Shown here one piece after another: positions 36,131 to 44,557 of a stretch of DNA of 64,000 bases (position 1 is the first letter of the stretch; the number at the start of each line of letters is the position of its first letter). Below the pieces are notes generated by a model. It was not told where the DNA came from and did no database searches. It saw nothing but the letters and a program-made list of their open reading frames with translations. This DNA is from Verrucomicrobiales bacterium (GTDB taxonomy: Bacteria; Verrucomicrobiota; Verrucomicrobiia; Verrucomicrobiales; DEV007). Where the stretch lies: contig JARGPI010000013.1 in NCBI GenBank assembly GCA_029213005.1, positions 62,001 to 126,000 on the forward strand, read 5' to 3'. The position numbers were made by a program, and so were the translations under genes.

Positions 36131-36901
36131 ATGGATCTGATTTTCCTCATACTCTCAACGCTGGTTTTCCTCGGAGGATTTGTTTTCTCCGTTACAACGC
36201 TGCGTTCCGGCAAATACCATCCGGGTTACACCAACCTGATTCTGATCGGAGTCGGGTTTCTCTTTCAGTGCGGCTTCCTTTATCTGAGAGGCCAACTCCA
36301 CGGGCGCTGCCCAATCACGGATGGTGCCGAGGTGCTCGTGTTCATCGCCTGGAGCCTGGCTATTATGTACTTCGGACTGGGAAGGGCGTTTCGCCTTTCA
36401 CTGGTGGGAGCGTTTACCGAGCCCATTCTGGTGATTCTTCATCTCGCCGCTCTGATTTTGAACCTGGCGAACCCCGTGGTGGCGCGTCCTCTCGACTCGA
36501 TGGATCCGTGGCTGGAAATGCATGCCGCGATGTCACTGCTGGCTTACGGGGCTTTTGCACTCGCCGCGATATCGGGAGTCATGTTTCTGATTCAGAATCG
36601 ACAGCTTAAAAGCGGCAGCCCGGGGAAATTATCTTTCAACCTCCCCCCGATCCAATATTTAACCGATGCGCTGGTCCGTCTCGTTGGCATTGGACTTCTC
36701 CTTCTGACGATCGGGGTGGTTTCCGCATTTTTTATGGACAAAGCCCCCAGTCGGCTCCATCTCAGCGTCTCCGGCGGCGTTTGGTTCCTTTACCTGGCAG
36801 TTCTGTCATATCATCTGATCAAACGGCCTCCCGCAAAGTGGTTATCGATCGCCTCTCTGATTGCTTTTGCTTTCGCTCTGCTTACCCTCTCCGTCATTTA
36901 A
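36131..36901 (+). CDS. hemX: HemX/CcsA-like cytochrome c assembly membrane protein
   Basis: A 256-residue polytopic membrane protein with about eight helices, of the CcsA/HemX family. Recognisable segments are CPITDGAEVLVFIAWSLAIM, the WEML-like DPWLEMHAAMSLLAYGAFAL with a conserved histidine, and SGVMFLIQNRQLK. It lies 12 bp before hemA. In other bacteria HemX controls the level of glutamyl-tRNA reductase, while CcsA proteins handle heme for cytochrome c assembly. With hemA and hemC directly following, the HemX role is more likely. The tryptophan-rich WWD motif of true CcsA is not seen. Confidence 0.8.
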   Translation: MDLIFLILSTLVFLGGFVFSVTTLRSGKYHPGYTNLILIGVGFLFQCGFLYLRGQLHGRCPITDGAEVLVFIAWSLAIMYFGLGRAFRLSLVGAFTEPILVILHLAALILNLANPVVARPLDSMDPWLEMHAAMSLLAYGAFALAAISGVMFLIQNRQLKSGSPGKLSFNLPPIQYLTDALVRLVGIGLLLLTIGVVSAFFMDKAPSRLHLSVSGGVWFLYLAVLSYHLIKRPPAKWLSIASLIAFAFALLTLSVI

Positions 36902-36913
36902 CCTTTTCAACTC

Positions 36914-37987
36914 GTGTCGATTTTTTGTTTAGGCGTCAATCACAAGACTTCCCCGCTGGAAATTCGGGAGCGTCTTGCTTTTGCTGAAAAAACGCTTCCC
37001 GAGAGTCTCAGAGAGATTCTCGAAGTCGAGGAAATCGAGGAAACGGTGGTTCTTTCGACCTGTAACCGGGTCGAGGTCTACGGCGCGTCTGAATTCAGCG
37101 AACGAGCCATGGATCAGCTCTCGAGCTTTCTGGTGGGGCATTTCGATGTCGACGGCCACGAAGTCGACTTTTACCGTCATGAGTCAGAAGCGGCCGCTCA
37201 ACACCTCTTTGAGGTCGCCAGCGGGCTGGATTCGATGGTTCTGGGCGAAACCGAGATCTTCGGTCAGGTCAAAAAGGCCTACAAGACCGCTCTCGAAGCC
37301 GGTGTCACGGGCCGGAGGATGAACAAGCTGTTCCAGCAATCGTTCTCGATCGGCAAGCTGGTGCGGAATAATTCCAAAATTCAACACGGCTCGACCTCGA
37401 TCGGGTCGGTGGCTGTGGACGTCGCAGAGAAGATTTTCGGCGATCTGAAAGGCTGCGGCGTGATGATTATCGGCGCCGGGGAAATGAGCCGTACAACAGC
37501 GCAGAGCCTTGTCTCGCGGGGAGCCAGCGGTATCATCGTCTCTAACCGGAGTTTTGATAAAGCCGTTGAGCTGGCGGATACCCTGAAGGGGCGAGCGATG
37601 CGCTTCGATGACTGGGAGAGCGCCTTGTCCGAGGTTGATATCCTGATCGGTTCTACCGCCGCGCCCCACCCGGTGATCAAGGCCGATGCGATAGAAAAAC
37701 ACATGAAACATCGCCGGGGACGCCCGCTGTTTTTGATCGATATCGCGGTGCCCAGAGATATCGAGGAAGAAATCCGGGGCATAAATAACGCGTTTCTTTT
37801 TAACATCGATCAGCTCACGCAAATCGCCAAGGACGGGCAGGAGCGACGCCAGGAGCAGATTATCTTCTGCCGGAAACTGATCGCCGAGCATCTCGAAGAA
37901 AAAGGTATCGGGGCCTTGAAATCCATTCCCGACAATGGAAAAGGTCCCCGCTCGATTGATCCCAATCGTCCGATCACCAATCCATGA
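36914..37987 (+). CDS. hemA: glutamyl-tRNA reductase
   Basis: 357 residues from a GTG start. The catalytic domain contains LGVNHKTSPLEIRERL and STCNRVEVY, with nucleophile Cys50. FEVASGLDSMVLGETEIFGQ and the NADPH domain GVMIIGAGEMSRTTAQSL follow, then SNRSFDKA and DIAVPRDIEEEI. It reduces glutamyl-tRNA to glutamate-1-semialdehyde, the first step of tetrapyrrole synthesis. It is shorter than typical enzymes of about 420 residues: the chain ends soon after the spinal helix, so most of the C-terminal dimerisation domain is missing. The stop overlaps the hemC start (ATGA), so there is no room for a longer frame. Confidence 0.95.
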   Translation: MSIFCLGVNHKTSPLEIRERLAFAEKTLPESLREILEVEEIEETVVLSTCNRVEVYGASEFSERAMDQLSSFLVGHFDVDGHEVDFYRHESEAAAQHLFEVASGLDSMVLGETEIFGQVKKAYKTALEAGVTGRRMNKLFQQSFSIGKLVRNNSKIQHGSTSIGSVAVDVAEKIFGDLKGCGVMIIGAGEMSRTTAQSLVSRGASGIIVSNRSFDKAVELADTLKGRAMRFDDWESALSEVDILIGSTAAPHPVIKADAIEKHMKHRRGRPLFLIDIAVPRDIEEEIRGINNAFLFNIDQLTQIAKDGQERRQEQIIFCRKLIAEHLEEKGIGALKSIPDNGKGPRSIDPNRPITNP

Positions 37988-39000
37988 GTAATTCTCCATT
38001 GATTTTAGGAACCCGCGGCAGCGATCTCGCTTTGACTCAGGCCCGGATGACCCGCGATGCACTCGCGAAACATGATATCGATTGCGAAATCAAAGTCATC
38101 AAGACGGTGGGAGACAAGCGCCCCGATCTAAAGCTCAGTGAATTCAGCGAAAAAGTGGACGGCGTTCACGACAAAGGCATCTTCACCAAAGAGTTGGAGG
38201 AAGCTCTCCTCGCCGGTGAAATCGACTTTGCGGTTCACAGCCTGAAAGACGTTCCGACTGAGCTGGGCGAACCGTTTGAGATTTGCGCAACATTGGAGAG
38301 AGCACCGATCGAGGATGTGATTCTGACTACTCAGCAAGGCATCGTTGAGCATCTGGCAGGCTACGATCAGGGAGTGTACAGGGTACAATCAGGGACTGTA
38401 CAGGGTACAGTCCACCCCTTTTCAGGTCGAACCATCGCGACCAGCTCGGTCCGGAGAGCCGCGCAGCTGAAATGGGTGTTCCCCGGAGTGAATATCGAGG
38501 ATATCCGCGGTAATGTGCCGACCAGGATTCAGAAATTGATCGAAAATCCGGACTGGGACGCCATCGTGCTCGCCAGAGCCGGCATCCAGAGGCTTGGTTT
38601 TTACGATCCCGAAGTTCCGGCGATTGATTTTGAAGGGACCCCGGTTTTCACTTACGAAATGCCGACTTCGCTTTTCCCACCGGCTGCGTCGCAGGGAGCC
38701 GTCGCCATGGAAGTGCTCAGGAAAAATGAGCGAGCCATCGAATCACTGTCCCGGATCAATCATGCGCCGACTTTTGCACAAATCACTGCGGAGCGGTCTT
38801 TTTTAGCGGCCCTCAAGGCGGGCTGTCAGACACCGGTTGGAATCTCGACCGAGTTTTCCGGTGACGGTGAAACGATGATTATCGACACTGTCGTCTTTTC
38901 CGAAGAAAACCTCGATGCGGCACCGCAAAAGGCGAAAATATCAATCCCGACTTGCGACGCATCGCAAGCCGGGACTGAACTGTTAAAAGCTTTGGTTTAA
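37984..39000 (+). CDS. hemC: porphobilinogen deaminase (hydroxymethylbilane synthase)
   Basis: A 338-residue enzyme that joins four porphobilinogens into hydroxymethylbilane in the cytoplasm. Family motifs: LGTRGSDLALTQA at the N-terminus, catalytic Asp89 in AVHSLKDVP, TSSVRRAAQL binding the cofactor, and Cys281 in LKAGCQTPVG holding the dipyrromethane cofactor. It is longer than the common length of about 310. Directly before TSSVRR lies an extra segment of roughly 20 residues (about 126-148) encoded by a 22-bp-period repeat array (38373-38411) and its flanks. The frame remains open and all key residues survive. It overlaps hemA by 4 bp as third gene of the operon. Confidence 0.95.
   Translation: MSNSPLILGTRGSDLALTQARMTRDALAKHDIDCEIKVIKTVGDKRPDLKLSEFSEKVDGVHDKGIFTKELEEALLAGEIDFAVHSLKDVPTELGEPFEICATLERAPIEDVILTTQQGIVEHLAGYDQGVYRVQSGTVQGTVHPFSGRTIATSSVRRAAQLKWVFPGVNIEDIRGNVPTRIQKLIENPDWDAIVLARAGIQRLGFYDPEVPAIDFEGTPVFTYEMPTSLFPPAASQGAVAMEVLRKNERAIESLSRINHAPTFAQITAERSFLAALKAGCQTPVGISTEFSGDGETMIIDTVVFSEENLDAAPQKAKISIPTCDASQAGTELLKALV
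38373..38411 (+). repeat. 22-bp-period repeat array, two units, inside hemC
   Basis: The cores GTACAGGGTAC at 38376-38386 and 38398-38408 are exactly 22 bp apart, with A at -3 and T at +3. The second unit extends to a perfect 9-bp-arm dyad (GGACTGTAC, AGG, GTACAGTCC; 38393-38413). The 11 bases before the first core (GATCAGGGAGT) match the linker between cores (AATCAGGGACT) at 9 of 11 positions. The array is translated within hemC. Confidence 0.9.
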
Positions 39001-39004
39001 AAAA

Positions 39005-41449
39005 CTACCACGCTGCGCCGAGTTGCGGCTGCGGGTCGATGCGGTATGGCATCCACACGACGCCAACCACTTTCGCTGAGCAGTTTTTCTTGTAGGGAGT
39101 GAGGTGCACTTCCTCAAGCGCCTCCGTCATTGGATCCATCGCTTCTTTGAGCAAATGAACCTCTTTTTCGCATTCGATTTCGATCTCAGCCAAATCCTGC
39201 TTCAAATCATCGACCTTTTCCTCAGCCCGTTCCACATCGCGGCTCTCTTTCCAGGCCTTTGAGGCGCCACTCGCGGCACTACGACTGCGGGTAGTAACGC
39301 TGCGGCCGAGGATAGCGCTCAGAATCGTACTCCCAACCCGGATCGCGGTGTCCACTTTGGCCCGACTCGACTGAGATTTCTGCTCAGCGACGACATCCAT
39401 CGCTTTTTCGATGCTTCCCTCCAGAGAATCGATCTTCTTCTGATATTTCGCTCGCATCTCGGCGACTTTTTGATCCCGAATTTCGTGAGCGCCATGAACG
39501 AGGCGGGCTCTGAAATCGCCCTCCATTTCACCGACGTTTGAGTACTCTCCCGTCAGCGGACTTTTGAAAATGGTGATTGAATGGTTTCCGTACAACTCAT
39601 CAACGAGATCCTTTTCCAACTGAGACCAGAATTTTGAATCGATCAAAGTCTGCGGTAAATTCGTAAATGCCGTTCCTGCAACCGGCTCACGGCTCAACTG
39701 GCTGAAATGGAGTCCGTTGGGAAGCTCCAGATTCTGATTCCAGTCAGGCTCCCCGGAGGCAATATCGATCTTGTTCACAATCGCTACCGTTTCCGTTCCT
39801 GAAATTCTCTTTTTCGGATCGCTGTATTTCACTTCGCCGACGCGGATCACTGCGGGAACATAATTAATCTCCGCTGGCGGAACTCCCGCTCCGGCCGGGA
39901 TAAAATAATCCTCGGCACCCTTCGGCAAACGGGGGCGAAGCGGCTGCGGCTGGCTGTGAGCCGGAACTTTGGTTCCCGCCGGAGCTGTGACATTAGCCGC
40001 TAGAGCTGATGGTTTGATTTTCTTCCGCTTGGGATCCATGAGACGCTTGATTTGCATCCGGGCGAGCGGCCCCCGCAGGTAACTCATCACCCAGCGAACA
40101 TGGAAAATCGTCTGCGCGTTATCGTGAACGTTGTTCATTAAGAAGACGCGGCTCCCCAACCCGGCGAGCAGTTGCTCCATCGCACTCCGATTGAAAGCAC
40201 CACCGCCCTCAGCCGTCGCACCTTCCAAACCATCGAGAACCCGGGCCTTATCGCGCTCGGTTTGAAGGCGACCCAGCCACCAGGTCCCGATATTCGAAAG
40301 CGCTTTGTAGTCCAAATCGACCGGGTTCTGAGTGGCCAGCAAAATTCCGAGACCAAAAGCACGCGCCTGCTTCAGCATCGTGAGCATTGGCTTCTTCGAT
40401 GGCGGCATCGCCGTCGGTGGAAGATAACCGTAAATTTCATCCATGTAGAGCATGGCACGGAGACTCGTCGTTCCCGATTGAGAACGCATCCAGCCCAACA
40501 TCTGATTCAACAGCAGGGACACAAAAAACATCCGCTCGGAATCGCTAAGATGAGCAATCGAGAAAATCGAAATACGGGGCAGCCCCTCTTCGGTGTGGAG
40601 CATCCTTGTTATATCGAGTGGCTCCCCCTGCAACCAGGTCGAAAAGCCGGGCGAGGCCAACAGGTTGTTCATTTTCATCGCGAGAGCGCGACGGTTCTTC
40701 TCCGGAATTACCGTTTCCAGATCCATCACCCCGATTTTGTCGAAAGGAGGAACCTGAATATGGGTGATCAAACTCTCCAGTGTAACCCCGACGCCACCTC
40801 TCCAGGCAGCGGAGAAGATATTGGAAAGCAGGATGTGCTCGGAAGACTGAATCGGGTCAGCATCAACCCCGACGAGAGATAGCAGACTCGAAACCGTCGA
40901 CTCAATCCGCTCCGCGAGTGCTTCGGCATCATCAAGAACCTCGAACTCAGGAACATCCAGCGAGCTTAAAATCGACACGGGAAGCCCGGCATTTGATCCC
41001 GGAGTGTAAACCGACATGTCCACCTTACTCCGGAACTGACGAATCCGCTCCGGGCTCTGCCCCCAGCTCGCGAGACCTTTTTCCCACATCGCCGCCTGCT
41101 TCTCAGCATGCTCATCGGGTGTGATCCCCTTTTTCGCAGCATCGTCCTCGTTGATCCAGGGACGGAAATTTTCACCACTGAGCTCCGGGAAAGTGAGGAG
41201 CAAGTTAGCGATATCGCCTTTGGGGTCGATTACGATCGCCGGGATCCCATCCATCGCAGCCTCTTCCAGCAGCGAGATACAAAGTCCGGTTTTACCAGAA
41301 CCGGTCATCCCGAGGACAACGCCATGGGTTACCAGGTCTTTAGAATCGTAAAGTACCAGCTCGTCTTCGAGTTCTTTCTTTTGAAGGTCATATTCCCGAC
41401 CTAGATAGAATTTGCCGAGCAGTTCGTAATCTTCCGTGCGAATCTCCAT
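39005..41449 (-). CDS. HerA/DUF853-type ATPase with C-terminal coiled coil
   Basis: An 814-residue protein. An N-terminal HerA-like barrel (YELLGKFYLGREYDL) precedes the RecA/FtsK-type ATPase core. That core has Walker A VLGMTGSGKTGLC, VIDPKGDIANLLL, Walker B MLYMDEIYGYLPP and sensor segment ILLATQNPVDLDY. The C-terminal third is alpha-helical with a predicted coiled coil (about 670-790: EKAMDVVAEQKSQSSRAKVD, VERAEEKVDDLKQDLAEIEI). No TM segment is visible. It resembles the DUF853 helicase-like family; pumping of DNA or another polymer by a hexamer is inferred from the fold. No nuclease partner (NurA) is adjacent. It ends 4 bp from the hemC stop. Confidence 0.8.
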   Translation of the reverse strand: MEIRTEDYELLGKFYLGREYDLQKKELEDELVLYDSKDLVTHGVVLGMTGSGKTGLCISLLEEAAMDGIPAIVIDPKGDIANLLLTFPELSGENFRPWINEDDAAKKGITPDEHAEKQAAMWEKGLASWGQSPERIRQFRSKVDMSVYTPGSNAGLPVSILSSLDVPEFEVLDDAEALAERIESTVSSLLSLVGVDADPIQSSEHILLSNIFSAAWRGGVGVTLESLITHIQVPPFDKIGVMDLETVIPEKNRRALAMKMNNLLASPGFSTWLQGEPLDITRMLHTEEGLPRISIFSIAHLSDSERMFFVSLLLNQMLGWMRSQSGTTSLRAMLYMDEIYGYLPPTAMPPSKKPMLTMLKQARAFGLGILLATQNPVDLDYKALSNIGTWWLGRLQTERDKARVLDGLEGATAEGGGAFNRSAMEQLLAGLGSRVFLMNNVHDNAQTIFHVRWVMSYLRGPLARMQIKRLMDPKRKKIKPSALAANVTAPAGTKVPAHSQPQPLRPRLPKGAEDYFIPAGAGVPPAEINYVPAVIRVGEVKYSDPKKRISGTETVAIVNKIDIASGEPDWNQNLELPNGLHFSQLSREPVAGTAFTNLPQTLIDSKFWSQLEKDLVDELYGNHSITIFKSPLTGEYSNVGEMEGDFRARLVHGAHEIRDQKVAEMRAKYQKKIDSLEGSIEKAMDVVAEQKSQSSRAKVDTAIRVGSTILSAILGRSVTTRSRSAASGASKAWKESRDVERAEEKVDDLKQDLAEIEIECEKEVHLLKEAMDPMTEALEEVHLTPYKKNCSAKVVGVVWMPYRIDPQPQLGAAW

Positions 41450-41541
41450 AGTGTTATCCCACCTTAATAGTATGGATTCGCGAAAAATACAGTGCAGTTT
41501 TGCGAAAATCTTTGCTTTGCAAGCAAAATGATAAAAGTCAC

Positions 41542-41574
41542 AAAAAAAGCCTCCCTGTTTCCAGAGAGGCTTTT
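41542..41574 (-). terminator. rho-independent terminator, minus strand, possibly bidirectional
   Basis: Arms AAAAGCCTC (41545-41553) and GAGGCTTTT (41566-41574). The A-run on the left gives seven T on the minus strand after the stem. It lies 26 bp past the stop of the beta-barrel gene and upstream of the HerA-like gene. Confidence 0.85.
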
Positions 41575-41599
41575 CAGATAAAGAATTTGGAGCAAGCGC

Positions 41600-42484
41600 T
41601 TAGAACTCAACGGTCAAGCTTACGCCACCGTGAAAGACATCATTCGCATTGTTACCATCGAAAGGATTGACGTCGACTCCGTCAGCGAGCCATGTGTCAG
41701 GCGTTCCGTTGTAACCAACGTAAGGAACCAAAGTCGCGTTGCACCCCAGAGCGATTGGCAGCGACGCCTTGATGAAGTAGCTGTTCCAACCGGAAGCTCT
41801 TTGATGATCGACCGTTCCGTCAACGAAAGCCGTGCTCGCACCTGGGTAGTAGTTATCAGTGTAAAGAACACCTGCTGCGAGAGACAAGCCAATCGCGTCG
41901 GTCAGGCAGATATCTTTCTCCGCACCAAGCGTGTGGATCCATGCGCCCTCGTCCTGAGTGTTTCCAGTCAGAGTAGATGCACCGGATGGCATATTGAAAT
42001 CGTATCCGCGGCGGTAGTAAACATTAATACCACAACCGAGATCCTTTTCGATTTTCAGCCAGGCTTCACCGCGTGAGTCCGCAAGTCCATTGGTTGGTGT
42101 GCGCAATGTTGGAAAGAAACGGTGAATATATCCGACCGTAGTGGTTAACCCCATGACGCTGGGAAGCTCAATCGCTCCGTAGATGTCAGATTCATCTGCA
42201 CCATTGATGGCATCGGAACCGAGACCCGTAATTTGTGTAACGCCGAGCGTCACAGGAACAGGAAGACTATCGAAAGTGTAATTTACATCGGCCGTAATAT
42301 TGTCTCGCAACAATCTTACACCATGGAGGATGTAATCTGTGTGATAACCAATTGTGAGTTCACCGTTAGAATCAGGAGCACACTCAATCGGACATTTTTC
42401 AGATACTGGCGGGCAATATTCACCAGCAATGACTCCGCTCATACCAAGAGCACCAATTAGGGTTGTAAGAAGACCGAGTTTCAT
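41600..42484 (-). CDS. outer membrane beta-barrel protein, unknown function
   Basis: A 294-residue protein with a signal peptide (about 1-21, ending VIAGE). A short Cys-containing N-terminal stretch follows (CPPVSEKCPIEC). The rest consists of alternating amphipathic strands rich in Tyr and Gly (GELTIGYHTDYILHGV, GINVYYRRGYDF) and ends SLTVEF with the terminal Phe typical of outer membrane proteins. Four Cys pairs may form disulfides. This is a small porin-like or adhesin-like barrel; no substrate can be named. It has its own terminator and a 114-bp leader containing the palindrome AAAAGTTAACTTTT (42568-42581). Confidence 0.75.
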   Translation of the reverse strand: MKLGLLTTLIGALGMSGVIAGEYCPPVSEKCPIECAPDSNGELTIGYHTDYILHGVRLLRDNITADVNYTFDSLPVPVTLGVTQITGLGSDAINGADESDIYGAIELPSVMGLTTTVGYIHRFFPTLRTPTNGLADSRGEAWLKIEKDLGCGINVYYRRGYDFNMPSGASTLTGNTQDEGAWIHTLGAEKDICLTDAIGLSLAAGVLYTDNYYPGASTAFVDGTVDHQRASGWNSYFIKASLPIALGCNATLVPYVGYNGTPDTWLADGVDVNPFDGNNANDVFHGGVSLTVEF

Positions 42485-42598
42485 AGAAGTAGGTTTTGTT
42501 GAGCGCAGCGTGATTCGCTAAAGCTCCTAACCTAACCCGTCAGCCACATTTTAGGGTCACGCAAGAAAAAAGTTAACTTTTCCTAATAAAACGCAAAC

Positions 42599-43687
42599 CT
42601 AAACAATTGCCCACTCCAATTCCAGCCCCATGCCCTCGGGGAGCGATGTCACCGGAGCTTTTTTTGTCGCACCGCGGCGCTCGCGGACCATTTGAAAGGT
42701 TTCGTTGGATACCGGAAAGCCATAAAATTCGGGACCGTTCGCACTTAAAAAGCGGCGGAAGCTATCAATTCCCTCCGGCGTTGCCAGGTTGACGCCCGCT
42801 TCTTCAAAAGCCATCGCGTATAATTGAGGTGCACACCCTCCCGTGTAACACCCGGCCGCACAGCCGCACTCGGTGACTTTGTCGGTATGAGGAGCACTGT
42901 CAGTTCCTGCAAAAAAGCGGGACTGCCCCGGTTTGGTGACAGCTTGACGGAGCGCCTCCCTGTCATTTTCGAATTTCACGATGGGCAGACAATACAGGTG
43001 GTAACGGAGCCCCTGAATCAAATGACCGACCGTATAAAGAAGGTGTTGCGGAGTGATAGTAGCTGCGACCTTCCCTTCGACTGAACTCTCCACAAAAGCA
43101 ACCGCCGCTTCGGTCGTGATATGCTCGCATACCATCTTGAGCCCGGGATGAGTATCCCTGAGTTTCGGCATCCAGTTTTGGTAGAATTTTGATTCCGCCG
43201 TGTGCTTTGAATCGAAATAATCTGCGCCGGTCAAACCGTGCTGCTCCCCATGGAGACAAAGTATCACTTCATTGGCTTCAATCGCCTTGAGCACATCGGA
43301 TCCAATCCAATTTTCGATAGGGACGCCATGAGCAGAGTTAGTCGTCCCGTGCGGTGGATAATACTTTGCCGCCTTTAACTGACCGGACTTTGCACCGCGT
43401 TCAATATCCTGCGCAGTGGTTTCTTTGGTGAGATAAAGAGGAACAATCAACTCCTCAAACTGGTCCCCTCCGGCTTCCAGTAACATCCCGCGGTAAGATT
43501 CGATCGACCAGCCATGCTCAGAATTTTCGCCGTCGATTTTTGAAACCGGAGGCAGTGTGTTCGGCATCGCAAGGGCTCCGGCACACCCCATTTCAAGGTG
43601 ATCCGAGATGTAGGACGCAACCAATTCACCCTGACGAAAATGAGTGTGAAGATCAAACCATTTAGGAATTTCAAGAATATGAGACAT
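42599..43687 (-). CDS. pyrC: dihydroorotase, class II
   Basis: A 362-residue amidohydrolase. Metal ligands: His14 and His16 in DLHTHFR, the carboxylated Lys in LKAAKYYPPHGTTNSAHG, and His residues in LCLHGEQHG and VCEHITTEAA. The catalytic Asp is in FAGTDSAPHT. The Cys-rich loop ECGCAAGCYTGGCAPQLYA resembles that of E. coli PyrC. It closes carbamoyl-aspartate to dihydroorotate in pyrimidine synthesis in the cytoplasm. It diverges from the cytochrome c gene and is not with other pyr genes. Confidence 0.95.
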   Translation of the reverse strand: MSHILEIPKWFDLHTHFRQGELVASYISDHLEMGCAGALAMPNTLPPVSKIDGENSEHGWSIESYRGMLLEAGGDQFEELIVPLYLTKETTAQDIERGAKSGQLKAAKYYPPHGTTNSAHGVPIENWIGSDVLKAIEANEVILCLHGEQHGLTGADYFDSKHTAESKFYQNWMPKLRDTHPGLKMVCEHITTEAAVAFVESSVEGKVAATITPQHLLYTVGHLIQGLRYHLYCLPIVKFENDREALRQAVTKPGQSRFFAGTDSAPHTDKVTECGCAAGCYTGGCAPQLYAMAFEEAGVNLATPEGIDSFRRFLSANGPEFYGFPVSNETFQMVRERRGATKKAPVTSLPEGMGLELEWAIV

Positions 43688-43835
43688 GCTTCCACTCCAT
43701 ACCGGACAAACCGGACAGTCTCAATAAATTCTGTGATTTGAAAGCCATCCCCGGGCCGTTTGACCACGTAGATAAAGAAAAGTAAACTCTTTCAATATTG
43801 ACTTCCTCAAATTTGGGGCTTTTTTCACGCCGACT

Positions 43836-44540
43836 ATGAGCGATCACGACCATCATGATTCCAACGATTCAAAGAACCCGCTAGCCTCGCTGGTCGGAAC
43901 CTTCTTTCTTATCCTGTTCCCGTTGGCACTTATTGTCATGCTGGGAATCGTTGGTGCAGCATTTATTCAAGGCGGCGGCTACAAAGGCCCACCTCCTGCT
44001 CCAGTCAAAGCCGTTGCCGCCGCAGCTCCGGCAGCAAAAGCAACCACAACCGCTCCCGCGGCCAACGCGACGACTCCGGCAGCGGGAACTCCTGCCGCGG
44101 GCGGAGATGAAATTTTCGCAGTCGACAACGGTGAGCCTTCCGCTGATCAGATGGCTTTGGGAAAAACTTCATTCATGACCTGCGCTGCCTGCCATGGCAT
44201 GGACGGGAAAGGAATGCAGGTCGGCCCTCAGAAAATGGCCCCTTCGTTTGAAGGATCAGAGCTGTTGCTGGGTAACGTCGAAGCACCTCTCGCAGCAGTG
44301 CTGAAAGGGATTCACAAAGATCCCGCAAGCGGATATGTCGGACAAATGATGGCCATGGGCGCCGGTATGGACGACAACCAGATCGCTGCCGTTTTGACCT
44401 ACGCCCGTAACAGTTTCGGTAACAAGGCTTCCGCCATTTCACCTGAACAGAGCGCAGCAGCACGAGCCAAATACGCTCCGATCGTCGCTCCGATGGGATT
44501 ACCCCGCGCGGATCTTGAGAAAATCGCGAAGGGCGAATAA
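43836..44540 (+). CDS. membrane-anchored c-type cytochrome
   Basis: A 234-residue protein. It has a His/Asp-rich N-terminus (MSDHDHHDSNDS), one TM anchor (about 18-46), an Ala/Pro/Thr-rich flexible linker (about 52-90) and a periplasmic class I cytochrome c domain. The heme motif is Cys116-Ala-Ala-Cys119-His120; candidate axial Met residues lie in MMAMGAGM. The C-terminal tail (ISPEQSAAARAKYAPIVAPM) is helical. It resembles small cytochromes that feed terminal oxidases. It appears to be a single gene, convergent with yggS, 17 bp between stops. Confidence 0.9.
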   Translation: MSDHDHHDSNDSKNPLASLVGTFFLILFPLALIVMLGIVGAAFIQGGGYKGPPPAPVKAVAAAAPAAKATTTAPAANATTPAAGTPAAGGDEIFAVDNGEPSADQMALGKTSFMTCAACHGMDGKGMQVGPQKMAPSFEGSELLLGNVEAPLAAVLKGIHKDPASGYVGQMMAMGAGMDDNQIAAVLTYARNSFGNKASAISPEQSAAARAKYAPIVAPMGLPRADLEKIAKGE

Positions 44541-44557
44541 CCAACAGTCGATCCTTT

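Noticed and set aside
39005..41449. HerA-like ATPase as part of an anti-phage defence system
   Set aside because: No nuclease, sirtuin-like or other defence gene is adjacent; neighbours are hemC and an outer membrane protein, so the assignment would rest on the fold alone.
42568..42581. Palindrome AAAAGTTAACTTTT as terminator of pyrC
   Set aside because: The dyad is A/T-rich with no loop, so it would not form a stable RNA hairpin. It could be an operator, but nothing supports that beyond symmetry.
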